A DNA stretch of 18,923 bases from JBHHZJ01 sp046758005. GTDB lineage: Bacteria > Pseudomonadota > Alphaproteobacteria > Kiloniellales > J153. Location of the stretch: assembly GCA_046758005.1 (NCBI GenBank), contig JBHHZJ010000070.1:1-18923 (forward strand). Direction: 5' to 3'. A model generated the notes under the pieces. That model saw only the letters and a list, made by a program, of their open reading frames with translations. It had not been told where the DNA came from and searched no databases. Positions within the stretch are counted from its first letter, which is position 1, and every line of letters starts with the position of its first letter. This document shows positions 1 to 6,841 of this stretch, one piece after another. The position numbers and the translations under genes are program-made.

Positions 1-183
1 TCGGGCGATTCACCGACCCGGATCTGCTCTAGCGCGCGACGGCCACGAAAGCTTCGTCAAACGGGTCGTGGCGAGCCGACCCGGCCCCTGGAACGGGACG
101 AGCGTCGCGGCTCCGCAGCGACGCCGCCAGGATATCGGGCCCAGCAATGACCGCGGCCGACCGGGGCCGGCCTCAGCGGCCGG

Positions 184-1080
184 TCAGGGAACGTCGATGT
201 CGGCTTGGCCGATGACCTGGCCGCCCTCTTCCGGGCGCGCCTGGTAGGTGACGCGCAGCCGGCCGCCTTTCAAGCGGACGCCGTCGGGAAGGCGCAGCGG
301 CAGAACGAGCACTCGGGAAGCGTTCGGCGCGTACACGGCGAGCTTGTTGGCCCGCGCGACCACGAATTCGCGATCGCTGCCCGCCGCGAAATAGGCGGCT
401 GTCACATCGCCGAACAGCGAGCGGTCGCCCTTTCGGTTGATGCGGAAGGACAGCTTCGGTCCCTCCGGCCCATTCAGATCCACGAATCTGAAATCGGAAA
501 GGGTCGCGGTAGCGGACAGTGTGCCTTGCCGAACGATGAGCGGAATCGTCACGCCGGGAATCACGGTCAAGCTGATCTGGATGCCCTCGCTCGATCCGGT
601 GGCCTCGACGCTGCGCCCGGCGCCCGGCGGCGGAACCGCCCGGAAATAGAGATGCGAACGATATTCCCCCGGCGGCAGATCCTTCGGCTTGCGCAACATG
701 ACGCGCACGGTTTGCGTGGCGCCAGGTTCGAGCGTGACTTGCCTGGGCGCGAAACGTATGAGCCTGTCGGCGAATTTCTGATCCGCTTCCGGCTCCTCGA
801 TGGTCTCGAATTTGCCGGTCTCGGTCATGCGCATGTTGACGATGGAGATCCGGTACGTGGCAGGCTGGGAGCCCTTGTTGAGAAGCGAGATCTGCGCCGT
901 GCGAGTCCGGCCCTCCAACACGATCCGCGTTGGCGACACGCCCAGATCGCCGACCGCCTGGCCGCGTGACGGCGTCGGCAGGGCGAGCACGAGCGCCGCG
1001 GCAAGGTACAAAGACCAAGGGGCGCAACGCGATTTCAGGTCGGCCGCCAGCACCTGGATCGGAGTCCGGGGAACGCTCAT
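184..1080 (-). CDS. PapD-like periplasmic fimbrial chaperone
   Basis: About 298 residues. The N-terminus has a basic stretch, a hydrophobic core (YLAAALVLALP) and a likely cleavage site near SRG-QA, so the protein is exported to the periplasm. The mature part begins as a PapD N-domain does: LGVSPTRIVLEG, then an Ig strand pattern with LLNKGSQPATYRI, RFAPRQVTLEPGATQTVRV and GEYRSHLYFRA. A second beta-rich half ends in VTYQARPEEGGQVIGQADIDVP. In this family such chaperones hold pilin-like subunits before they reach an outer-membrane usher. The three DUF4402 genes just upstream are the obvious clients (inference). The ATG at 1080 was chosen because it gives a complete signal peptide; a longer reading from a TTG at 1164 adds 28 residues with no export logic. 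No strong ribosome binding site precedes 1080. No usher gene is in the window. Confidence 0.85.
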   Translation of the reverse strand: MSVPRTPIQVLAADLKSRCAPWSLYLAAALVLALPTPSRGQAVGDLGVSPTRIVLEGRTRTAQISLLNKGSQPATYRISIVNMRMTETGKFETIEEPEADQKFADRLIRFAPRQVTLEPGATQTVRVMLRKPKDLPPGEYRSHLYFRAVPPPGAGRSVEATGSSEGIQISLTVIPGVTIPLIVRQGTLSATATLSDFRFVDLNGPEGPKLSFRINRKGDRSLFGDVTAAYFAAGSDREFVVARANKLAVYAPNASRVLVLPLRLPDGVRLKGGRLRVTYQARPEEGGQVIGQADIDVP

Positions 1081-1236
1081 GGATGATGCCGCCCGGATAT
1101 CCTTGGCCGCCCTGCCGAACCAAACCTTGAATTGCGCCACCGGTGGTGGCCCCGAGGTCTCCAAGAAAACACGTCCTTGGCCAACTGCTGCACAAACGCG
1201 ACCGGCGGATTTTCGCGTGGATCCGCCGAGTGCCAG

Positions 1237-1269
1237 CGTTAACCAATTCTGCTTAAAGGTTGGTTAACG
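1237..1269. repeat. 10-bp perfect inverted repeat in the DUF4402/chaperone gap
   Basis: CGTTAACCAA at 1237-1246 is the exact reverse complement of TTGGTTAACG at 1260-1269, with a 13-base loop. It lies between the DUF4402 gene ending at 1328 and the chaperone start at 1080. No T-run follows on the minus strand, so it is not a classic terminator. It overlaps a TTAA-N7-TTAAC box, so the symmetry may reflect protein binding instead of RNA structure. Confidence 0.7.
1253..1268. promoter_or_regulatory. Candidate CtrA box (TTAA-N7-TTAAC) upstream of chaperone gene
   Basis: Bases 1253-1256 TTAA, seven bases AGGTTGG, then TTAAC at 1264-1268. This matches the canonical full CtrA site of alphaproteobacteria. 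It sits about 170-190 bases upstream of the chaperone ATG, in an otherwise GC-rich gap (1081-1327). I could not place a convincing -10 element next to it. The half-site TTAACCA at 1239-1245 lies alongside. Confidence 0.5.
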
Positions 1270-1327
1270 GTCGAGAAGGAAAGTGCGCGGCATGCGCACC
1301 GTACCCTTGGGGGCCGACCCCGGGGGG

Positions 1328-1843
1328 TCAGTTGTTGGACAGGACGACGTCGACGCTGCCGCTGTAGACGCCGGCGGTCTGGCCCCAGCGGAGCTTGAGC
1401 GTCGCTCCGATGTTGAAGTGCCCGTAGCCCTTCGGGTCGAGCGTCGGGGTCCACCCGGCGTCGTGCACGAACGTCATGACGCTGATTCCATCGCGGCCAT
1501 TGGTGAACGTGGCGGCCGACGGCAGCGTGATCGTGTAGGCCTGATTGTCCTCGCCGAGGATCTTGAAGGTGGCCGACTTGACTTCCTCGTCGCGGGCCAC
1601 GTCCACGCCCTGGGCGGTGAACTTTCCGTTGGGCAGAAGCGCCACGACGCCGGTCTCCCCATTCGGCATCAAGGTGCCGAAGTTCATGCCGGACACGTTC
1701 GCAAAGGAGACCGGCTTGAGGACAGTGGCGCGGACCATCGCTCGCCCGGCGTCGGCGGCCGCCTGCGGGCCGCCGAAGACAAGCGCCAGGGCCACAACCG
1801 CCGAGCCAAAGGCCAACCCGCGCGTTACAAGTCGGACCATCAT
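1328..1843 (-). CDS. DUF4402 domain protein (pilin-like secreted subunit)
   Basis: 171 residues with a signal peptide (hydrophobic GLAFGSAVVALALVFG, cleavage near AAADA). The mature protein is one DUF4402 domain: VLKPVSFANVSGMNFGTL early, YTITLPSAATFTNG in the middle, and the C-terminal pattern HFNIGATLKLRWGQTAGVYSGSVDVVLSNN. The paralogues end in the same GxYSG/TGxF.VTV.YN signature. DUF4402 proteins are small beta-rich exported proteins often encoded with PapD-like chaperones, so a structural or surface-fibre role is inferred. ATG ATG occurs at the start; a GAGGAG motif lies about ten bases upstream. The paralogue ending at 1923 is 79 bases upstream. This copy is the most divergent of the three (for example ENDING LSNN instead of VNYN), so it may be a minor or terminal subunit. 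Confidence 0.8.
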   Translation of the reverse strand: MMVRLVTRGLAFGSAVVALALVFGGPQAAADAGRAMVRATVLKPVSFANVSGMNFGTLMPNGETGVVALLPNGKFTAQGVDVARDEEVKSATFKILGEDNQAYTITLPSAATFTNGRDGISVMTFVHDAGWTPTLDPKGYGHFNIGATLKLRWGQTAGVYSGSVDVVLSNN

Positions 1844-1922
1844 GGCGTTGGATCTCCTCTGCTCCGTCTCTCGAGAGGCCGCCGCTTCTCGGCCCGCGGT
1901 CGTATCCGGCGCGACCGCGGGG

Positions 1923-2441
1923 TTAATTGTAGTTCACCGTCACGTTGAAGGTGCCCGTATAGGCCCCGGCGGCCTGACTTGCACCAACGGTCAGGTCGGC
2001 GCCGACGGTGAAGGTGTCGTTCCCGGTGCCGTCGAGGGTCGACGTTCCGCCCTTGGAGTCGGTGAACGTGTTCACGGTCATGTTGTTCGCGCCCGCCGAG
2101 ATGGTGATCGACGACGGTAGCGTAATAGCGTAACCCGTGCTCGCTTCGCCTGTCACGCTGAACGAGGCCGCCTGGATCGTGCCACCGCTGACCAGTGTGG
2201 CATCGCCGCTCACAAGCGAGCGGGCGCCGGCGCTGCTGATTCGAACCACGCTGGAGGCGGTGCCGGCGGCAACCTTGCCGAACTCCAGGCTGTTCACGTT
2301 GGAAATCGCGATCGGCGTCACGATGGTGGCGTTGGTGGTCGCGGTCGCCTGGGCCGCAATGGCGCGGTCGGCGGCGACTGTCAGGGCGCCGATACCGGCG
2401 ATCCCGACGGCGGCGAGTAGAATTCGTTTGCGTGAGAACAT
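1923..2441 (-). CDS. DUF4402 domain protein (likely major pilin-like subunit)
   Basis: 172 residues from the ATG at 2441. The signal peptide is MFSRKRILLAAVGIAGIG followed by a cleavage site near AIAA-QA. A single DUF4402 domain follows: ATTNATIVTPIAISNVNSLEFGKV, then YAITLPSSITISAGANNMTVNTFTDS and a C-terminal VGASQAAGAYTGTFNVTVNYN. The start is fixed by a very strong Shine-Dalgarno AGGAGGAGG just upstream of the ATG; an in-frame reading could extend to 2579 but would destroy the signal peptide. The strong ribosome site and the long AT-rich promoter region upstream suggest this is the most highly expressed subunit of the cluster (inference). The function of the family is not established in detail, so a pilus role rests on the neighbouring chaperone. 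Confidence 0.85.
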   Translation of the reverse strand: MFSRKRILLAAVGIAGIGALTVAADRAIAAQATATTNATIVTPIAISNVNSLEFGKVAAGTASSVVRISSAGARSLVSGDATLVSGGTIQAASFSVTGEASTGYAITLPSSITISAGANNMTVNTFTDSKGGTSTLDGTGNDTFTVGADLTVGASQAAGAYTGTFNVTVNYN

Positions 2442-2930
2442 TGGCTTCCTCCTCCTGAAGAAACCCGAGGGAACTTCAAAACCCTCAGGGCCGGTTGGGC
2501 GTCCTACTTGTGATCCGTCCCGCCACCTCGCAGTTTGGAACCTCGTCGTGACGGGCAATGGCTCTACTCCAAATACCAATCAATGTTTCGTAGAATACGC
2601 GGCAAACATTAATAGTCCGTTAATGTCAATAATTGAGAAATAGTATTAATTTTGGCCTCGTTAATATAAAAATTGTTTTAATTTGTATCTTATTTGTAAA
2701 CTTTCCCGGATTGGAGCGGATTTGGGGAGGCCGAGGCCGGTCCGGCGAGGTCAGCGACGGCTCCGACCACCTTTCCTGAAGTCCTGCAGGGTCGTGCCGG
2801 GCCCGGCGAAATCCAATCTCAAACGGGTACGAAAAGAGAACGCGGTCGCGCGCCCGCCAAAGGTCGCGGACACGGCGGGAAGACCCGGTTCCGTGGCGGG
2901 ACCGAATCGCTTGCCCGGGTAGCGGGCGGC
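2442..2930. other. 489-base intergenic region with AT-rich promoter island
   Basis: The gap between two DUF4402 genes has no convincing gene. About 2570-2705 is strikingly AT-rich within GC-rich surroundings, with several TTAA/TTAAT words. About 2706-2930 returns to high GC and holds only small palindromes such as GCCGGGCCCGGC (2796-2807), which lies about 120 bases downstream of the upstream gene's stop and has no T-run. The strong ribosome site of the next gene (AGGAGGAGG) lies within 2444-2458. Confidence 0.6.
2592..2629 (-). promoter_or_regulatory. Candidate CtrA-dependent promoter of the DUF4402 gene starting at 2441
   Basis: TTAA (2609-2612), seven bases TAGTCCG, then TTAA (2620-2623) form a full CtrA-type box inside the perfect inverted repeat ACATTAA-N7-TTAATGT (2606-2626). 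Read on the minus strand, TATTCT (2597-2592) lies at a -10 distance if the -35 falls inside the box with a 17-base spacer. Overlap of the CtrA box with the -35 is the usual layout of CtrA-activated promoters. The transcript would have a leader of about 140 bases. A TTGACA (minus strand, 2629-2624) abuts the box but has no matching -10. Confidence 0.45.
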
Positions 2931-3839
2931 TCAGTTGTAGTTGACGGTGACGGCGAAGGAGCCCGAGTAGACGCCCGCGGCCTGAGTGGCGCCGACATGC
3001 AGGGTGGCGCCTACGTTGAACGTGTCGCTTCCGCCGGGCAGGGACGGCGTCGGATTGTCATCGGTGAAGGTGTCGACGGTCATGTTGGCGCCCGGGCCTG
3101 TGAGGGTGGCGCTCGAGGGCAGACTGATAGCGTAGGCCTGGCCGTTCTCGCCGGTCACGCTGAAGCTGGCGGCGCTCACGGTTCCGCCGAGCAGATCGAC
3201 GTTGACCGAGCTGCGAACACCGGCCGGCGTGACCGTGACCGTGCCCGCCGTGCCGGTGGGCACGACCTTCCCGAAATCGAGGTTGCCGGTGCTCGAGATC
3301 GAAATCACCGAGCCCAAGGTCGCGGTGACGTTGACCGAGCCCTGGGCCGTCCCACAGTCCAGGGTCAGGGTGCCGGTATAGGATCCCGCGGCCTGGCCGG
3401 CCGGGAGCTGGAGGGTCGCCCCGACCTTGATCGACACTTTGCCTTTCGCCGGTAGGTTGCCGGCCAATGGCTTGTTGGTGACGAAGGTGTCGACGGTAAC
3501 GGTGCTCGACCCGGCGCTGAGCTGGATCTGGCTTGGCAGCGTGCAGTCGTACGCACTGCCGCCGGACCCTTTCACGTCGAATTTGCCTGACTTGACCGCG
3601 CCCCCAAGATCGAACGCACCGCCGGTGACCGTCTTGTTGTTGCCGGTGTCTACGGCGACCGTCCCGGCGAGGTCGGCGTCGCCGGCCGCATCGCCGAACT
3701 GGAGGTTGTTCTTGCCCGTGACCTGGGTTACGGCGGCGTTCGCGCCCCCGGTCCACGCGGCGATCCAGAGCGCCGCGCAGAGGGCGAGCGCCGGCGCCGC
3801 CTCCGGTCCGATCCGCCTAGGAATTCCGCACGGTCTCAA
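2931..3839 (-). CDS. Tandem DUF4402 domain protein (two pilin-like domains)
   Basis: 302 residues. A signal peptide (hydrophobic ALALCAALWIAAW, cleavage near ANAA) is followed by two DUF4402 domains: about 37-165 (NLQFGDAAGDADLAG to AAGSYTGTLTLDCG) and about 167-302 (ISISSTGNLDFGKV to AAGVYSGSFAVTVNYN). Domain 2 closely resembles the single-domain paralogue ending at 1923. Domain 1 is more divergent and carries the only two mature cysteines, C99 and C162, which could form a disulfide. The start is a TTG at 3839: an in-frame TAG lies two codons upstream, no ATG is available before the signal peptide, and a GGAG sits six bases before the TTG. A double-domain subunit could serve as a tip, base or adaptor of a fibre (inference). 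Confidence 0.82.
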   Translation of the reverse strand: MRPCGIPRRIGPEAAPALALCAALWIAAWTGGANAAVTQVTGKNNLQFGDAAGDADLAGTVAVDTGNNKTVTGGAFDLGGAVKSGKFDVKGSGGSAYDCTLPSQIQLSAGSSTVTVDTFVTNKPLAGNLPAKGKVSIKVGATLQLPAGQAAGSYTGTLTLDCGTAQGSVNVTATLGSVISISSTGNLDFGKVVPTGTAGTVTVTPAGVRSSVNVDLLGGTVSAASFSVTGENGQAYAISLPSSATLTGPGANMTVDTFTDDNPTPSLPGGSDTFNVGATLHVGATQAAGVYSGSFAVTVNYN

Positions 3840-3912
3840 TGGCTACTCCAACGCCGCCAGACGACATCGACGTGCCGCGTGTCTCGACACGACCCGCGGC
3901 GTCCGGTTCCGG

Positions 3913-3935
3913 CCGACCGCGGTTGGGGCGGTCGG
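3913..3935. repeat. Inverted repeat in leader of tandem DUF4402 gene
   Basis: CCGACCG (3913-3919) and CGGTCGG (3929-3935) are exact reverse complements around a nine-base loop, 75-95 bases upstream of the TTG start at 3839. It may be an mRNA leader hairpin or an operator. No further evidence distinguishes these. Confidence 0.4.
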
Positions 3936-3960
3936 TCCCCGTGCACAGGGTGCGTCAACG

Positions 3961-3968
3961 ATGGTTAA
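3961..3968 (-). promoter_or_regulatory. Candidate CtrA half-site TTAACCAT
   Basis: On the minus strand the bases read TTAACCAT, the 8-mer form of the CtrA site. A TTGACG (-35-like, minus 3958-3953) follows directly, but no clear -10 lies downstream. It is about 120 bases upstream of the tandem DUF4402 start, in a 215-base gap. Alone it would be weak; it gains weight from the two full boxes in the same cluster. Confidence 0.35.
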
Positions 3969-3985
3969 CAAATTACTTCTCCCAG

Positions 3986-4000
3986 CCCTCCGGAGGAGGG
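3986..4000 (-). terminator. Possible terminator of the central operon
   Basis: CCCTCC (3986-3991) and GGAGGG (3995-4000) form a six-base stem with a three-base loop, about 55 bases downstream of the stop of the membrane protein gene (4055). On the minus strand the following bases CTGGGAGAAGTAATTTG contain no real U-tract, so this is a weak call. Confidence 0.3.
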
Positions 4001-4054
4001 GTTATGGCCACGAATGTGAAGCCGGGTCGCGGGATCGCCGCGGTCGGCGGCCGC

Positions 4055-6841
4055 TCAGGGCTTGCCCGGAACCTGGTACGGGATCGGCCGGATTTCGGCG
4101 TTCACGCTGTTGCCGTTGAGATAAAGCGCCGCGAGGACCGTATACTTTCCCGGCGCGAGCCGATCGGCGAGGTCCAGCAAAAAAGTCCCATCGGCCCCCG
4201 GCCGGCCGCGGCCGGCCAAGGCCACCTTCCCGCCGGCGCCGATCACCAGGTAACGACACTCGACGGTGGCGCCGCCGAGGGCGTAGGCGTCCGCGCGGCG
4301 CAGGGGTCCGCGGACGATCCTGTAGCTTCGCATCGACTTCTCGACCGTCTCTACGTCCACGACGATCGTCAGCCCCTCCTTCCGGCGCTCGACCTTCGCG
4401 ACGAAGGCCCGGCGCGGGATGGCGTACGCGTCGTAGGAGCCGACGCCCAGCGGATAGGTCGGGTCCCGGAACACCTGCAAGACCGCCGACCGGCCGGACC
4501 ATTCCTCGAGCCGGTACGGGCCGTTGGTGGCCAGGAAGTGGCCGTGCTTGTCGTGGAACGCGGCCAGAGCCCGCCAACGCGCCCGCGCCTCCTCGGCGGT
4601 GACCAGGTCCGCGAGCGCGGCGGGCACGAAACCGTCGCGCGCGAAGGCCGCCACCAGGGAGGCGAGACGCTGCTTGATGGCGTCGTCCCGGACCGGGTCC
4701 AGCCACGGCACGCCCCGACGCTCCGCCTCCTGGCGCGAGAAGGCCGCCCATCCCCGGGCCACGCCTTCCTCCATCAGGGCGATCACGTGCCACGGCAGGC
4801 TGCTCCACGGGGGCGCGACGGCCGCCGCCTGCCCGCCATCGTCCGGGGCGGCGTTCACGTAGGCCTCGACAAGCAGCAATTCGCGGGAGAGCACGAGGTC
4901 CCCGAAGCGGATGGACTTGGAGGTCCTGTCCACCCCAATGAACCTTAGGCCGACCAGGCGCTCGCGGAGCAGGGCCGTCGATCGGTCGATCGCCGGGTCG
5001 TAGCGTCGGCCGTCCCCGGTCCCTCCGACGCCCCAGCGGTAGGCGACCGCGTAAGGGTATAGGATGTCCGCGATGGTCATACGGGTGCCGTCGTGGAACA
5101 GCGACGCCATGGCGCCGTAGGTCAGCCGGACCGAGGCCGTTTTGCCGGGGCCGACCGGGATCAGGCGGCCGCTTCCGGGTTCGGGAAGAACCGCGTCCGG
5201 CGGCACGGCCACCAACCGGCGGCTCGGCGTCCCTTCCGCGGTCGGGGCCGACGGCGCGCGTTGCACGATGGGCTCGGCGAGGATGCTGAGGCTGGTCACC
5301 GTATAGATCACCATCAGGGCGGTGACGGGAACCTGGCTGCCGAGCGCGGCCCGTCGCTCCCCGAGCGTGGTCAGCGCGCGCACGTGCGCCAGGTAGACGG
5401 CGATGACGTGTCCGATGACGATGGTGATCACGGCCGTGTACCACGCGAACTTTGCGCCGACGACCGCGATGTCGACCCGGTACCCGGCGGTGCCGAGGAG
5501 GTCCCAGCCGTAACCGAACGGATCGGAGGCCAGGGGAATGATGTATTGCCCCTGGATAAGCAGATAGGTGAGGTAATGAGCCAGATGATAGGCGATCGCG
5601 ATGGGGACGAGCGAAAGGACGAAGCGCCGCGCGATCTCCCATGTCGTGAGCCGGCCGCCGACGACCCTGCCCACGATCCAGCAGGTTCCGACATAGGCGC
5701 CTAGAAACAGCAGCCAGAAGACGACGCTCCCCGCGGTCTTGACGGCCATGCGCAGCCCGTTTCCCGAGCCGGGAAACAAGGCCAGGAGGGAACGTTCCAG
5801 ATTGGCCCACGCCGGTACGGCGAGGAGGCCGTCGAACAGCACCGTGGACAGTATGAGCAGGATGAAGGCCACCATCGAGGTGGAGATCCGCTCGTCGCGG
5901 AGCAGCCCCACCGCATAGGGACGCACGGCCCATTGTCTATCGGCTTGCGCCGCGTGGTGGTAGCAGGTGGCGCAGTCGATGCATTGGCCGCTGCGGTCCA
6001 GACAGCCGAGGCCGCAGGCCGCGCAGAAGTCGGGCCGGGCGACCCTGATTTCCATCGGGGCGAACCGGGCGAGCACGCCGAACACCAGGGAGAAAACCTC
6101 GCCGTGCTTCAGCCAGCGCTCGCGCCCGAACAGAAACATTCCGGTCCAGGTGAGGGCCGAGTAGCCCAGCGCCGCCCGGGCGATATTGGCGGGCGCCGCC
6201 GAATTCGGAAACACCAGCTCCAACCAGGCGAACGCCAGAAACAGGCCCACACCCGGCCACACCCCCAGGGCCGCGGGATACGGCAGGCGAAGCGAGAGCT
6301 CCCGGCCGCGACCCGTGCGGCGGTATAGCGCCTCCGCCCAGGCGAAGATCGTCCGCCATGGATTGATCAGCGCCCACAGATTTCCGACGAAGGCGGAGAC
6401 ATACGCCAGCCCGACCCACCCGATGATCCACACCAGGGTCGGGGCCAGGTTTCGGATCGGGTGCTGGTTTCCGAACAGCCCCGCCGCCACGACCAGGGCG
6501 AACAGGCCGACGGCGGCAAGTCGCGCCAAAAAGAGAACGTATTCGTGCGCCAACAGACGCGCGGGGGCGTAACGCAAAAGGTTGAGGTGGGGGTAGGCGT
6601 GCGACCAGGGCGCGCCGCGGATGAAGAGCCCGACGACGACAAAGGACAGGGCCACGGCGGCCGCGGCGCCGGCCAGATAGAGCCCGAGCGGTACGGGCAG
6701 ATCGTAACGCTGACCGAAGGCGTGGGCTGCGGCGGACCTGGTCGTGGCGAGAACGAGGATCGCCGCCGCGGGAAAGACGGCCCAGTCAGCCCTCTCAGGC
6801 CGGCGCAAAGGGATCTCCTTAGCGCGGGTAAACCTCGACAT
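4055..6841 (-). CDS. Polytopic membrane protein fused to a periplasmic SBP-like C-terminal module
   Basis: 928 residues. Residues 1-525 hold about eleven hydrophobic segments, beginning near WAVFPAAAILVLATT and PLGLYLAGAAAAVALSFVVVGLF. A soluble cysteine cluster interrupts them at 273-293, spaced C-X2-C-X3-C-X6-C-X2-C-X2-C and followed by YHH, plausible for iron-sulfur or zinc. From VPPDAVLPEPG (about 546) to the end, the protein is clearly paralogous to the second half of the secreted protein at 11959-14268: FHDGTRMTIADILYPYAVAYRWG, VTAEEARARWRAL, TNGPYRLEEW and GKYTVLAALYLNGNS match. The DGT..T..D and NGPYRL.EW blocks resemble oligopeptide-binding proteins. The membrane half recalls proteins annotated loosely as fenitrothion hydrolase, which says nothing firm about function. 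Start: the ATG at 6841 lacks a clear ribosome site; a TTG at 6808, six bases after TAAGGAG that overlaps the preceding stop, is a good alternative. Last gene of the operon. Confidence 0.85.
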   Translation of the reverse strand: MSRFTRAKEIPLRRPERADWAVFPAAAILVLATTRSAAAHAFGQRYDLPVPLGLYLAGAAAAVALSFVVVGLFIRGAPWSHAYPHLNLLRYAPARLLAHEYVLFLARLAAVGLFALVVAAGLFGNQHPIRNLAPTLVWIIGWVGLAYVSAFVGNLWALINPWRTIFAWAEALYRRTGRGRELSLRLPYPAALGVWPGVGLFLAFAWLELVFPNSAAPANIARAALGYSALTWTGMFLFGRERWLKHGEVFSLVFGVLARFAPMEIRVARPDFCAACGLGCLDRSGQCIDCATCYHHAAQADRQWAVRPYAVGLLRDERISTSMVAFILLILSTVLFDGLLAVPAWANLERSLLALFPGSGNGLRMAVKTAGSVVFWLLFLGAYVGTCWIVGRVVGGRLTTWEIARRFVLSLVPIAIAYHLAHYLTYLLIQGQYIIPLASDPFGYGWDLLGTAGYRVDIAVVGAKFAWYTAVITIVIGHVIAVYLAHVRALTTLGERRAALGSQVPVTALMVIYTVTSLSILAEPIVQRAPSAPTAEGTPSRRLVAVPPDAVLPEPGSGRLIPVGPGKTASVRLTYGAMASLFHDGTRMTIADILYPYAVAYRWGVGGTGDGRRYDPAIDRSTALLRERLVGLRFIGVDRTSKSIRFGDLVLSRELLLVEAYVNAAPDDGGQAAAVAPPWSSLPWHVIALMEEGVARGWAAFSRQEAERRGVPWLDPVRDDAIKQRLASLVAAFARDGFVPAALADLVTAEEARARWRALAAFHDKHGHFLATNGPYRLEEWSGRSAVLQVFRDPTYPLGVGSYDAYAIPRRAFVAKVERRKEGLTIVVDVETVEKSMRSYRIVRGPLRRADAYALGGATVECRYLVIGAGGKVALAGRGRPGADGTFLLDLADRLAPGKYTVLAALYLNGNSVNAEIRPIPYQVPGKP

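Noticed and set aside
1..183. Short minus-strand open stretch ending at a TAG near 29-31
   Set aside because: The frame is open for about 47 codons after a TGA near 173-175, with no ATG or convincing start and no recognisable protein pattern.
2624..2629. Perfect TTGACA -35 on the minus strand
   Set aside because: No acceptable -10 lies 16-18 bases downstream (TTTGCC/GTTTGC), so it is not called as a sigma-70 promoter by itself.
4002..5933. 643-codon open frame on the minus strand
   Set aside because: It overlaps the membrane protein gene in another frame; the translation is Arg/Pro/Gly rich with no domain pattern, while the overlapping frame has membrane segments and a paralogue.
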